From Arthrobacter pigmenti (lineage in GTDB: Bacteria > Actinomycetota > Actinomycetes > Actinomycetales > Micrococcaceae), in contig NZ_JAATJL010000001.1 in NCBI RefSeq assembly GCF_011927905.1, positions 806,001 through 870,000 on the forward strand: a stretch of DNA of 64,000 nt, in the 5' to 3' direction. A program made the translations under genes and the position numbers. The notes beneath the pieces are model-generated. The model saw only the letters and a program-made list of their open reading frames with translations. It searched no databases and was not told where the DNA came from. Below are positions 8,385-17,980 of this stretch, piece after piece (the first letter of the stretch is position 1; each line of letters begins with the position of its first letter).

Positions 8385-9667
8385 CCGAAAATTTCGACGC
8401 CGTCGACATCATCCGGATCAAGCGAGATAGAGGGACGCTGAGCCCGGCCCAGATCGACTGGACCATCGATGCCTATACCCGTGGTGCTATTGCCGACGAG
8501 CAGATGGCCGCGCTGAACATGGCCATCCTGCTGAACGGCATGGACCGCGCGGAGATCTCCCGCTGGACCGCCGCGATGATCGCCAGCGGCGAGCGGATGG
8601 ACTTCTCGGCGCTTGGGAAGGCCACAAGCGACAAGCACTCCACAGGCGGGGTAGGGGACAAGATCACGCTGCCGCTGGCGCCGCTGGTTGCCGTGTTCGG
8701 CGTTGCGGTGCCGCAATTGTCCGGTAGGGGCCTTGGCCACACCGGTGGAACCCTCGACAAGCTCGAGTCCATTCCCGGGTGGCGGGCGCAGCTCTCCAAT
8801 GACGAGATGATGGCCCAGCTTGCCGACGTCGGCGCCGTCATCTGTGCTGCCGGTGCAGGCCTGGCACCGGCAGACAAGAAGCTTTACGCGCTGCGGGACG
8901 TGACGGGTACCGTCGAAGCCATTCCGCTCATCGCCTCCTCGATCATGAGCAAGAAGATCGCCGAGGGGACCGGCTCGCTGGTTCTCGACGTGAAGGTCGG
9001 CAGCGGTGCCTTCATGAAGGATGAGGCACAGGCTCGCGAGCTCGCCGAAACCATGGTGGCACTCGGTACTGACGCCGGCGTGAAGACCGTTGCACTCCTG
9101 ACCAACATGTCCACGCCGCTGGGGCTGACCGCGGGTAACGCAATTGAGGTGGAGGAATCCGTCGAGGTGCTCGCCGGTGGCGGACCGGACGACGTCGTTG
9201 AACTCACCGTCAGGCTGGCTCAGGAGATGCTCAGCAGCGCCGGCATGAACGACGCCGATCCAGCCCAGGCGCTCAGGGACGGCCGCGCAATGGACGTCTG
9301 GAACCGGATGATCGAGGCACAGGGCGGGGATCCGCGTGCCGCACTTCCCGTCGCCAAGGAATCGGAAACGGTGTATGCGCCGGCCGACGGCGTTCTGGTT
9401 GAACTCGATGCGCTCGCCGTCGGCGTTGCGGCCTGGCGCCTTGGTGCCGGCCGCGCGCGGAAGGAGGACGCTGTCCAGGCTGGGGCAGGGGTGCGGCTCC
9501 ACGCCAAGCCGGGCGCCCACGTCCGCGCCGGCGAACCGCTGATGACGCTCCTGACTGACACCCCGGAGAAGTTTGCGCGTGCGCGCGAGGCGCTGGAAAC
9601 CGCCGTCGTAATTGCGCCGGATGGATCCAGGCCGTCCCAGCAGCTCATCATCGACCGCATCGCCTGA
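8381..9667 (+). CDS. deoA: Thymidine / pyrimidine-nucleoside phosphorylase
   Basis: The 428-residue protein is a full-length pyrimidine phosphorylase that splits thymidine, and probably uridine or deoxyuridine, into base and (deoxy)ribose-1-phosphate. The family signature is STGGVGDKITLPLAPLV, followed by SGRGLGHTGGTLDKLES, which contributes to phosphate and nucleoside binding. DVKVGSGAFMK comes later in the alpha/beta domain. The C-terminal domain (about residues 330-428) has the usual beta-rich closure. The start overlaps cdd. After this gene comes a gap of about 230 bp with its own promoter-like element, so the tight part of the operon probably ends here. Confidence 0.95.
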   Translation: MTENFDAVDIIRIKRDRGTLSPAQIDWTIDAYTRGAIADEQMAALNMAILLNGMDRAEISRWTAAMIASGERMDFSALGKATSDKHSTGGVGDKITLPLAPLVAVFGVAVPQLSGRGLGHTGGTLDKLESIPGWRAQLSNDEMMAQLADVGAVICAAGAGLAPADKKLYALRDVTGTVEAIPLIASSIMSKKIAEGTGSLVLDVKVGSGAFMKDEAQARELAETMVALGTDAGVKTVALLTNMSTPLGLTAGNAIEVEESVEVLAGGGPDDVVELTVRLAQEMLSSAGMNDADPAQALRDGRAMDVWNRMIEAQGGDPRAALPVAKESETVYAPADGVLVELDALAVGVAAWRLGAGRARKEDAVQAGAGVRLHAKPGAHVRAGEPLMTLLTDTPEKFARAREALETAVVIAPDGSRPSQQLIIDRIA

Positions 9668-9683
9668 CCGGCAACCCATCGCG

Positions 9684-9712
9684 TTGACGGGTCATACCGC
9701 AGGGGGACTATC
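9684..9712 (+). promoter_or_regulatory. Candidate promoter for the DedA gene
   Basis: TTGACG at 9684-9689 and ACTATC at 9707-9712 are separated by 17 bp. The -35 box is good and the -10 box is moderate. The 231-bp gap downstream of deoA otherwise has no coding evidence. Confidence 0.4.
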
Positions 9713-9847
9713 CGTGGTGACAAGATCAGCCCTTCGGGCGACGCGGGGGTCTGCGCTTAAACCCTAACCTTGGAGAAAGGCTGGAGCCGGGGGTCTCTCA
9801 GGGGGAAACCCCATGGTGGCACCGAATCGATACTGGCATCGTTAGAT

Positions 9848-9872
9848 GTGCCGCATCGGGCTGCTGCGGCAC
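9848..9872 (+). other. Leader hairpin upstream of the DedA gene
   Basis: GTGCCGCA and TGCGGCAC form a perfect 8-bp stem with a 9-nt loop, ending 16 nt before the ribosome-binding site at 9889. There is no T-run, so it is unlikely to be a terminator. Its role is unknown. Confidence 0.35.
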
Positions 9873-9898
9873 CGAAAGCCAACTATCCAAGGAGCACT

Positions 9899-10681
9899 GT
9901 GGAAGCGATCACTGCTGTGACGAGTGGGCTGAGTGACTTCATCCTCAGCACCGCGGAGCAGCCGTGGGTCTACCTCCTGGTATTCGTGTGCTGCACGGTT
10001 GACGGCTTCTTCCCGCCGTTCCCCAGCGAATCCGTAGTGGTGGGATTGGCTTCGCTCGTGATCACCCAGGGCGTTCCCAACAGCTGGCTGCTGATCCTGG
10101 TGGCCGCGTTGGGCGCCTTCGTAGGCGACAACATCGCCTACCTGATGGGCAGGGGTATCGGTACCAAGCGGTTCGCCTGGATGCGCAGGCCACGCTCGCA
10201 GAAGGCCTTCGAATGGGCAGGCTACGAACTGGAGAAACGCGCCGCCTCCCTCATCCTCGTGGCCCGCTTCATTCCGTTCGGCCGGGTGGCGGTGAACCTC
10301 ACAGCGGGCGCAACCGGCTACTCACGACGACGGTTCGTTGCCCTCACCGGCATTTCCGCCATCGCGTGGGGCAGCTATTCGGTGGGCATCGGCGCACTCG
10401 CCGGCGCCTGGTTCGAGGATAACCACCTGCTGGGCGTGATGGTGGCGATCGCCGTCGCCGTAGTGCTCGGTTTCATTGTGGACCGCGTCATCAGCGCCGT
10501 CCGCGGATCCACTCCCGTCCGGCAGCGCCCGGAGCCCCTCCATCCCCGGCAACCCGCCACCACCTTCGTGACGGACCCCGTAACGGATCCCGGAGAGGGC
10601 ATGGAGGCAGGGGCCGTAGCGCCTGAGGTGCTGGAGGCTGAGTGCGCCACCGCCGCCGTCGACCCGGGTAATCGCGCCTGA
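9899..10681 (+). CDS. DedA-family membrane protein
   Basis: I placed the start at GTG 9899 because AAGGAG lies four bases upstream. The frame is open further upstream but has no comparable site. The protein of about 260 residues shows DedA/SNARE-associated (VTT) features: PPFPSESVVVG, GDNIAYLMGRGIG with the acidic residue, and RFIPFGRVAVNLTAGATG with the conserved arginine. DedA proteins are thought to act as proton-driven lipid-carrier flippases in the inner membrane, supporting envelope integrity. The C-terminal 60 residues are hydrophilic and Pro/Thr/Glu-rich. The gene sits between deoA and add; no functional link to nucleosides is evident. Confidence 0.88.
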   Translation: MEAITAVTSGLSDFILSTAEQPWVYLLVFVCCTVDGFFPPFPSESVVVGLASLVITQGVPNSWLLILVAALGAFVGDNIAYLMGRGIGTKRFAWMRRPRSQKAFEWAGYELEKRAASLILVARFIPFGRVAVNLTAGATGYSRRRFVALTGISAIAWGSYSVGIGALAGAWFEDNHLLGVMVAIAVAVVLGFIVDRVISAVRGSTPVRQRPEPLHPRQPATTFVTDPVTDPGEGMEAGAVAPEVLEAECATAAVDPGNRA

Positions 10682-10726
10682 TTTCCGCCCGCAACTGCAC
10701 GGTGTGCCAGGCTGCTTCGTGGCGCG

Positions 10727-10739
10727 TAGTCTTGGCCTG
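10727..10739 (+). promoter_or_regulatory. Leaderless promoter of add
   Basis: The -10 box TAGTCT ends six bases before the GTG start at 10739. This is the TANNNT-N6/7-start arrangement seen at several genes in this window and implies a message that begins at, or next to, the start codon. Confidence 0.55.
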
Positions 10740-11884
10740 TGACTGAACCTATGACTTCCCTTGCCACTGACATCACCTTTGACATCCGGAGCCTGCCCAA
10801 GGTTTCGCTGCATGACCACCTCGACGGTGGGCTCCGTCCTGCCACCATTATCGAGCTGGCCGAAGCCGCCGGCCACCAGCTGCCCTCGACGGATTCCGTA
10901 GCGCTCGGCGAATGGTTCCGGGATTCTGCGAACTCCGGGTCCCTGGTCCGCTACCTTGAGACTTTCGACCACACGATCGCGGTCATGCAGACCCGCGAGG
11001 GGCTCTCCCGCGTGGCCCGGGAGTTCGTGGAGGACCTGGCTGACGACGGCGTGGTGTACGGCGAGGTGCGCTGGGCACCGGAACAGCACCTCGCGAAGGG
11101 CCTGACCCTCGACGAAGCGGTGGAGGCGGTGCAGGAGGGCCTCGACGCCGGGGTGGAAGCCGTGGCCGCTACCGGGCGCACCATCCAGGTGGGCCAGCTG
11201 ATCACCGCCATGCGCCACGCGGACCGTGGTTTGGAGATCGCCGAGCTCGCCGTCCGCCACCGTGACCGCGGCGCGGTGGGCTTCGACATCGCCGGTGCCG
11301 AGGATGGGTTCCCGCCATCCCGCCTCGCAGACGCTTTCACCTACCTCGCGCAGCACCAGTTCCCAGCGACGGTCCACGCCGGCGAGGCTGCCGGAATCGA
11401 GAGCATTGTTGACGCGCTCGTCAGCGGCCGCGCCCTGCGCCTTGGGCACGGCGTGCGCATCGCCGAGGACATCACGGTGGAGTACGACGACGCCGCCACC
11501 GGTCCCGAAGCCGGCGTGGGCATGGCGACACTCGGCAGGGTTGCCGCCTGGGTACGCGACCGCGGCATTCCGTTGGAGGTCTGCCCCTCGTCGAACCTGC
11601 AAACCGGTGCGATCGAGGCCTTCGGCAAGGACATCACAAGCCACCCGATTGACCTGCTCTACCAGCTCGGCTTCAACATCACGGTGAACACCGATAACCG
11701 CCTGATGAGCGGCGTCACCCTTACGGATGAGTTCGAACTGCTCGTCGAGACCTTCGACTACGATCTCGATGATCTCCTTGAACTCACCCTGAACGCCGTT
11801 GAAGCCGCCTTCCTGCCGTTGGAGAGCCGCACCGCACTCGCCGAACTCATTGGCCAGGGGTACGACTCCGCCAGCGGGGCATGA
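10739..11884 (+). CDS. add: Adenosine deaminase
   Basis: This 381-residue metal-dependent hydrolase converts adenosine or deoxyadenosine to inosine derivatives in purine salvage. The metal-binding motif LHDHLDGG is near residue 24, VHAGEAAG carries a further His ligand and the catalytic Glu, and RLGHGVRI and NTDNRLMSG provide the remaining conserved His and Asp positions. EVCPSSNLQTGAI is also typical. The GTG start is supported by a -10 box placed exactly for a leaderless transcript. The stop overlaps the mazG start as ATGA. The gene complements cdd and deoA, so the block handles purine as well as pyrimidine nucleosides. Confidence 0.94.
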   Translation: MTEPMTSLATDITFDIRSLPKVSLHDHLDGGLRPATIIELAEAAGHQLPSTDSVALGEWFRDSANSGSLVRYLETFDHTIAVMQTREGLSRVAREFVEDLADDGVVYGEVRWAPEQHLAKGLTLDEAVEAVQEGLDAGVEAVAATGRTIQVGQLITAMRHADRGLEIAELAVRHRDRGAVGFDIAGAEDGFPPSRLADAFTYLAQHQFPATVHAGEAAGIESIVDALVSGRALRLGHGVRIAEDITVEYDDAATGPEAGVGMATLGRVAAWVRDRGIPLEVCPSSNLQTGAIEAFGKDITSHPIDLLYQLGFNITVNTDNRLMSGVTLTDEFELLVETFDYDLDDLLELTLNAVEAAFLPLESRTALAELIGQGYDSASGA

Positions 11885-12585
11885 GCGTAGCCGCACGAAC
11901 GCCGGGCGCTGCCTTTGAGCGCCTCGTGGAAGTAATTGGGTTGCTGCGCGAACGCTGCCCATGGATGGGCGAGCTGACGCACGAGTCCCTCGCGGAGTAC
12001 CTCGTCGAGGAGTGCTACGAGTTGCTCGAGGTGATCGAGGGGCCTGACAACGCCGACGAGTTGCGCGCGGAACTGGGCGACGTCCTCCTGCAGGTGGTGC
12101 TTCACGCGAGGCTGCAGGAAGAACGTGGCTCCTTCCGGATCACCGACGTCGTCGAGGGCCTGACCGCCAAAATGATCCGGCGAAACTCGCACGTGTTCAC
12201 AACGGAGGGGGAGCTGAAGCCTGAAGCCGGCGCTACGATTCAGGAGATTGAAGCGGAGTGGCACCGTCGCAAGCGCGCTGAGAAACCGGAAGCGACCTCT
12301 CCATTCGAGAGCATTCCGGCGCACCTACCCGCGCTTGCGCTCGCTGCGAAGTCTGTGACCCGCGCCAGGCGCGACGGCGGACACATCGGCACTCCTGCGA
12401 CCGCTGCGCCCGGCCTAACCTCCGAGGAGGAACTCGGCAGTGTGCTGCTAGACCTGGTGCACGGTGCCGTGGACTCCGGCCTGGACCCGGAGCGCGCGCT
12501 GAGGCTGGCGGTGCGCCGCTACCAGGATGAGTACGCGGGTGCTGCCTTGAGGCGGGAATCAGGCAACGTCACGGACGCTCATTGA
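11881..12585 (+). CDS. mazG: MazG-type nucleoside triphosphate pyrophosphohydrolase
   Basis: The 234-residue protein has an N-terminal all-alpha NTP pyrophosphohydrolase domain. CPWMGELTHESL, the EECYELLE metal-binding helix and ELGDVLLQVVLHARL (second acidic helix) define the MazG family. These enzymes hydrolyse dNTPs, NTPs or damaged nucleotides to monophosphate and pyrophosphate and protect against mutagenic nucleotides. The C-terminal part (from about residue 150) is shorter and less conserved than in the two-domain E. coli protein, matching the actinobacterial form. It is coupled to add by ATGA overlap and precedes eno, as mazG does in mycobacteria. Confidence 0.9.
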   Translation: MSVAARTPGAAFERLVEVIGLLRERCPWMGELTHESLAEYLVEECYELLEVIEGPDNADELRAELGDVLLQVVLHARLQEERGSFRITDVVEGLTAKMIRRNSHVFTTEGELKPEAGATIQEIEAEWHRRKRAEKPEATSPFESIPAHLPALALAAKSVTRARRDGGHIGTPATAAPGLTSEEELGSVLLDLVHGAVDSGLDPERALRLAVRRYQDEYAGAALRRESGNVTDAH

Positions 12586-12597
12586 CCGCTGCTTTGA

Positions 12598-14004
<1,407 letters not shown>

Positions 14005-14096
14005 TCGGCGGGGCATCGGGCGCTACCCTCGTTAAGCAGGTAGCCGTCAGCAGTTGAAGGCTCTGATGGAACAGCGAAGCGTGAGCAAGGAGCCCG

Positions 14097-14798
14097 ATGT
14101 CCACCCGACGCCCCAGCGTTCCGCGCACCGTGCGAACCGGCGGGCAGCGAGAGTCACCACCGTTGAAGCGCCCTGGCGCCCAGGGCGCTTCAACGCAGAC
14201 CGGCAAGCAAGCCAGCCACCACAGCGCAGCCGGGAAAGACGCGGGCAAAGCCCCGCAGACTCCTCATAAGGCAGACAGCGGAGCACAACGGAAGAAGACA
14301 TCACCCTCGGAGAATCGTGCCGCGGAGCGTTCCCAGCTCGCCGGCGCAATCCGAACCGCCAGGACGCCTTTCCGCCGCTCCTCGGAGCGCGCGATCGTTC
14401 CAGCCGAGGACGCTGAGCCGATCCCTGCCAAAGCCTTTTCCGGCAGGCTGTTGGCACTCGCTGTCGTACTGATCACGATCACCGTGCTGCTGGCACCTTC
14501 CATCCGTACGTACCTTCAGCAGCGGGCGGAGACCGAAGCGCTGCAGGAGCGGATCACCGCGCTCGAACAGGAGCAGGGGAACCTGCAGACGCAGATCGCC
14601 CGGTGGGATGATCCTGCTTACATTCGGCAGCAGGCGAGGGACAGGCTGTTCCTCGTCATGCCGGGAGAGACCCGCTATCTCGTCAAGGGCGGCACTGACA
14701 TTGAGCCATCCGAGGAACAGCAGTCAGCGGCGGCGCCGCAGGACCTGCCGTGGGCGGACGCCCTGTGGGAATCTGTGGAGCGGGCGGCCACCGACTAA
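14097..14798 (+). CDS. FtsB/DivIC-type septum formation protein
   Basis: This 233-residue bitopic membrane protein begins at an ATG with AAGGAG eight bases upstream. Residues 1-115 are disordered, cytoplasmic and rich in Ser, Lys, Gln and Ala. A single transmembrane segment (about 117-134, LLALAVVLITITVLLAP) follows, then a coiled coil (about 140-170, with Glu/Leu heptads) and the conserved WDDPAYIRQQARDRL motif. This is the DivIC/FtsB architecture; the family joins FtsL and FtsQ/DivIB to activate septal wall synthesis. The long N-terminal tail is an actinobacterial trait. Its codons 22-33 contain a perfect 35-bp palindrome. The location after eno matches Rv1024. Confidence 0.88.
   Translation: MSTRRPSVPRTVRTGGQRESPPLKRPGAQGASTQTGKQASHHSAAGKDAGKAPQTPHKADSGAQRKKTSPSENRAAERSQLAGAIRTARTPFRRSSERAIVPAEDAEPIPAKAFSGRLLALAVVLITITVLLAPSIRTYLQQRAETEALQERITALEQEQGNLQTQIARWDDPAYIRQQARDRLFLVMPGETRYLVKGGTDIEPSEEQQSAAAPQDLPWADALWESVERAATD
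14161..14195. repeat. Perfect palindrome inside the DivIC coding region
   Basis: Sixteen-base arms (CGTTGAAGCGCCCTGG and its exact complement) flank a 3-nt centre. The element is in frame and encodes part of the disordered N-terminal tail. No T-run follows on either strand, so it is not a typical intrinsic terminator for eno. Confidence 0.9.
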
Positions 14799-14840
14799 CC
14801 TTGGTCTGTGCAGGAGTACACAGCCACAGGAAGGACCGCC

Positions 14841-15491
14841 GTGACGGAACCGAACGCGCTCGCGCCCACCGCGGCTGATTTGGAGACGCTGAGCCGGCAG
14901 TTGGGACGCCCGGTGCGTGACGTCGTCGAAATCGGCGCACGCTGTGTGTGCGGCAACCCGCTGGTTGCGACCACCGCTCCACGGCTTGCGAACGGAATCC
15001 CCTTTCCCACCACGTACTACCTAACGCATCCCGTTATCACCGCAGCGGTTTCGCGGCTGGAAGCGGCGGGAACCATGGCCGAGATGACAGCGCGCCTGGA
15101 GCAGGACGAAGCCCTCGCGGCCCGGTATCGGGAAGCCCACGAAGCGTACCTGCGGGCCCGCGCGGAGGTAGGCACCCGCAGCGGGATTGGCGCCGTGCCG
15201 GAGATCGACGGCGTTTCGGCGGGCGGGATGCCTGGCCGCGTCAAATGCCTCCACGTCCTGGTGGGTCACTCGCTTGCCGCAGGTCCGGGCGTCAACCCGC
15301 TCGGGGATGAGGCGCTCGCGGCGATCGTTGAATGGTGGACACCTGACCGGTGCCAATGCCACGGAGCGTGGGACACCACGGGCGTTGCGCCGGTCCGAGA
15401 CCTTAGCCGGCATGTGAAGACGCAGGGGCTGAGCCCGGAGGAACTGGACAGGAAACGCGCCGAACGCCGAACCGGTGAAGGGAAGGCCTGA
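14841..15491 (+). CDS. DUF501 domain protein
   Basis: This protein of about 216 residues belongs to the DUF501 family, whose biochemical function is unknown. Conserved features are VVEIGARCVCGNPLV, PTTYYLTHP and GRVKCLHVLVGHSL, with GPGVNPLGDEAL after them. Conserved Cys and His residues suggest a metal site, which is inference. The GTG at 14841 is preceded by AGGAAGGA at a 6-nt spacing. A GTG at 14808 lies six bases after a TAACCT -10-like box and may instead be the transcription start. The gene overlaps no neighbour but is one base from ppx, and DivIC-DUF501-Ppx is the same order as Rv1024-Rv1026. Confidence 0.88.
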   Translation: MTEPNALAPTAADLETLSRQLGRPVRDVVEIGARCVCGNPLVATTAPRLANGIPFPTTYYLTHPVITAAVSRLEAAGTMAEMTARLEQDEALAARYREAHEAYLRARAEVGTRSGIGAVPEIDGVSAGGMPGRVKCLHVLVGHSLAAGPGVNPLGDEALAAIVEWWTPDRCQCHGAWDTTGVAPVRDLSRHVKTQGLSPEELDRKRAERRTGEGKA

Positions 15492-15492
15492 C

Positions 15493-16449
15493 ATGCGTAC
15501 TGCAGCGGTAGATTGCGGAACAAATTCCATCCGCCTGTTAATAGCGGATATCGACTACGACGGCCGGCTGGCCGACGTCGTACGCCTTATGCGTGTGGTG
15601 AGGCTCGGCCAGGGAGTGGATGCCACGGGCATGCTCGCCCCCGAAGCGCTGGAACGGACCTTCGCAGCGGTGGATGAGTATGCAGGCCTGATCGCGGAGA
15701 ATGCGGTGGATCGTGTGCGGTTCGTGGCGACCTCGGCCACGCGTGATGCGAGTAACCGGGATGAGTTCATCGATGGCGTCCGGACCCGCCTTGGCGTGGA
15801 GCCTGAGGTGGTCAGCGGCAGTGAAGAGGCGGAGCTGTCCTTCGCGGGCGCCTCGAGCGTCCTGCAGAGTGAAGCGGATGAGCCGATCCTCGTTGTGGAC
15901 CTGGGCGGCGGAAGCACCGAGTTTGTCGTGGGTTCCCACGGGCGGGTCACGGCTGCGCGCAGCATGGACATGGGGTGCGTCCGCTTCACAGAACGATTCC
16001 TGCCCTCAGATCCGCCTACGGACACGGAAATCGCAGCTGCCGAGGCCGAGGTCGGCCGGATGATCGACGAAGCGAACGAAGCAGTCGACCTTGCTTCTGT
16101 TCGGGGGATCATCGGTGTTGCGGGAAGCATTACAACCGTCACGGCACACGCACTGAAACTTCCCGAGTATTCATCGGATCGCATCCACGGCGCCATGCTC
16201 AGCGTTGCCGAAGTCCACGACGCCGCTACGTCCCTGCTGCACCTGTCCCGGTCGCAGCGGGCCGCGCTGCCGTACATGCACCCCGGCCGGGTTGACGTCA
16301 TTGGCGCCGGAGCCCTGATCTGGCGCACGATTGTCCGCAGGGTCGCCGAGGCGACCGATGGCCGGGTGCAGGGCGCCCTGGCAAGCGAGCATGACATCCT
16401 CGACGGCATCGCCCTCAGCGCTGCTGCGCAGGAACGGGTGCAGAAGTGA
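15493..16449 (+). CDS. Ppx/GppA-family exopolyphosphatase
   Basis: The 318-residue protein has the actin-like ATPase fold of the Ppx/GppA family. It begins with AAVDCGTNSIRLLIAD (phosphate-1 loop), and later has FVATSATRDASN, VVDLGGGSTEFVVG and IIGVAGSITTVTAH. These enzymes remove terminal phosphates from polyphosphate or from pppGpp. The short length without the C-terminal HD-like domain fits actinobacterial Ppx2-type proteins (Rv1026), some of which degrade short polyphosphate. The ATG at 15493 has GGAAGG upstream. An in-frame TTA codon, rare in this genome type, is codon 16. The stop overlaps the subtilase start as GTGA. Confidence 0.9.
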   Translation: MRTAAVDCGTNSIRLLIADIDYDGRLADVVRLMRVVRLGQGVDATGMLAPEALERTFAAVDEYAGLIAENAVDRVRFVATSATRDASNRDEFIDGVRTRLGVEPEVVSGSEEAELSFAGASSVLQSEADEPILVVDLGGGSTEFVVGSHGRVTAARSMDMGCVRFTERFLPSDPPTDTEIAAAEAEVGRMIDEANEAVDLASVRGIIGVAGSITTVTAHALKLPEYSSDRIHGAMLSVAEVHDAATSLLHLSRSQRAALPYMHPGRVDVIGAGALIWRTIVRRVAEATDGRVQGALASEHDILDGIALSAAAQERVQK

Positions 16450-17939
16450 CCGCTTCTTCAGCCCAGGTGCGCGGTGTGCGGCCCCTGGCCGCCGTCGTCG
16501 CGATCTTCCTGGGTTTCAGCGCAACCGTAGTTGCTCCGGTCGATGCCGCGCACGCGCACGGGGCCGAGCTCCGCGAACGCGAGTACTGGCTCGAGGACTA
16601 CGGCATCAAGGAGGCCTGGGAAAGCACACGGGGGAAGGGTGTCACGGTTGCAGTCATCGACAGCGGCGTGGACGGCAGTCATCCCGACCTTGAAGGCGTG
16701 GTGGTCGGCGGGACGGATGTTTCCGGCGCCGGAGCACCCAACGGGCAGGAGGGCCTCGGGGAAGTGCCCGAGCACGGCACGCTGGTCGCCAGCCTCCTCG
16801 CCGGGCGCGGACACGTTCCCGAGGAGGAACCCGATGCTTCCCCGTCACCGTCCGCGTCACCCTCTGCATCTGCTTCACCGTCCGCCGAACCGGAGGAGGA
16901 CCCGGTGGGCCGCGGGCCCGACGGCGTGATCGGGGTTGCGCCCGAAGCGGACCTGCTTGCCGTCTCGCTCTGGATCGGCGGTGAGTCCAGCGGCCCCAAC
17001 CCGGCAGGGATCAGCATCGATGACCAGATTCCCAACGCCGTGCGCTGGGCCGTGGATAACGGGGCCTCCGTGATCAACATGTCCCTGGGCAGTACGTCTC
17101 CCACCTGGCCCGAAAGCTGGGACGAAGCATTCCTTTATGCGGAACAGAACGACGTCGTAATCGTCGCCGCGGCGGGCAACCGCGCCGGCGGTTCGGTGCA
17201 GGTTGGCGCTCCCGCGACCATGCCGGGTGTCCTTGCGGTAGGCGGGCTCGACGCCGATGGCAAGGCAAGCCGCGAATCCTCCTCGGAAGGCATCAGCATC
17301 GGGATCGCAGCCCCGGCGGAGAACCTGGTCGGTGCACTGCCGGGAGGGCTTTACGCGGCCAAGTGGTCCGGAACTTCCGGGGCCGCTCCGCTGGTGTCCG
17401 GTGTGGCCGCCCTGATTCGTTCGAAGTATCCGGACCTGACTGCCCCGCAGGTCATCAACCGGATCATCATGACGGCGAAGGATGCCGGAGTGCCTGGGAA
17501 AGACACCATCTACGGGCACGGCATCCTCGATGCCGCAGCTGCGGTGAACGCGGACCTCGACGTGCCTGCCGAACCGCTGCTGGGTGCCGGCGGCGTGGTG
17601 AGCATGGCGCAGTTCATCGAGACCTATCGGCGGGGTGAGGCGCCGCCACCGCCATCCCCGGCGCCACCAGCCCCGGCCGAGCCCCTGCCGGACATTCCTG
17701 AGCCAACCGTTCCCGTTGCCGAGGAACGAGCGGCGTCGTCCACCTCACTGCCCGCGTTGATCGTTTTCGGCTTCGGTGGCGTGATCCTCCTGATCCTTTT
17801 GGGCGGCACCTACCAGGTTGTCAGGGTCTATAGGGGAACCGCGTCGGGAGGGGAACCGGAAGCTTCCGCGGGGGCGCCGGACGCGGAGAAATTCGCGGCA
17901 GAAGGCGTCTCGCAGGACGGCCCATCGGCCTCCCGGTAA
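16446..17939 (+). CDS. S8 subtilisin-family serine protease, membrane-anchored (mycosin-like)
   Basis: This 497-residue protein has an N-terminal signal sequence (about 1-38) and a subtilase domain. The triad is visible as Asp72 in VAVIDSGVDG, His110 in EHGTLVASLLAG and Ser311 in SGTSGAAPLVSG. The oxyanion Asn245 lies in AAAGNRAGG. A Pro-rich linker precedes a C-terminal transmembrane helix (about 437-457) and a short cytoplasmic tail. This Sec-signal/protease/TM layout is that of mycosins (MycP) of type VII secretion. A Ser/Pro/Ala-rich insert (about 131-150) lies between the His and Asn motifs. No other type VII secretion gene is present here. The GTG start overlaps the ppx stop, suggesting co-expression; the substrate is unknown. 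Confidence 0.88.
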   Translation: MTASSAQVRGVRPLAAVVAIFLGFSATVVAPVDAAHAHGAELREREYWLEDYGIKEAWESTRGKGVTVAVIDSGVDGSHPDLEGVVVGGTDVSGAGAPNGQEGLGEVPEHGTLVASLLAGRGHVPEEEPDASPSPSASPSASASPSAEPEEDPVGRGPDGVIGVAPEADLLAVSLWIGGESSGPNPAGISIDDQIPNAVRWAVDNGASVINMSLGSTSPTWPESWDEAFLYAEQNDVVIVAAAGNRAGGSVQVGAPATMPGVLAVGGLDADGKASRESSSEGISIGIAAPAENLVGALPGGLYAAKWSGTSGAAPLVSGVAALIRSKYPDLTAPQVINRIIMTAKDAGVPGKDTIYGHGILDAAAAVNADLDVPAEPLLGAGGVVSMAQFIETYRRGEAPPPPSPAPPAPAEPLPDIPEPTVPVAEERAASSTSLPALIVFGFGGVILLILLGGTYQVVRVYRGTASGGEPEASAGAPDAEKFAAEGVSQDGPSASR

Positions 17940-17943
17940 CGCT

Positions 17944-17959
17944 AGTGAAGATTTTCACA
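17944..17959. promoter_or_regulatory. Crp/GlxR-type binding site upstream of ndh
   Basis: AGTGAAGATTTTCACA contains a perfect GTGA-N6-TCAC palindrome. It is centred about 28 bp before the ndh ATG and overlaps the expected -35 region of the leaderless promoter, a position that could repress or activate. Confidence 0.6.
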
Positions 17960-17967
17960 AAGTCCGG

Positions 17968-17980
17968 TAGGCTGGTTCCA
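17968..17980 (+). promoter_or_regulatory. Leaderless promoter of ndh
   Basis: The -10 box TAGGCT at 17968-17973 is followed by six bases and the ATG at 17980. No ribosome-binding site is present. Confidence 0.55.

Noticed and set aside
14161-14195. Palindrome read as the enolase terminator, with DivIC starting further downstream
   Set aside because: No T-run follows, no alternative start with a ribosome-binding site lies between it and the membrane helix, and the ATG at 14097 has AAGGAG.
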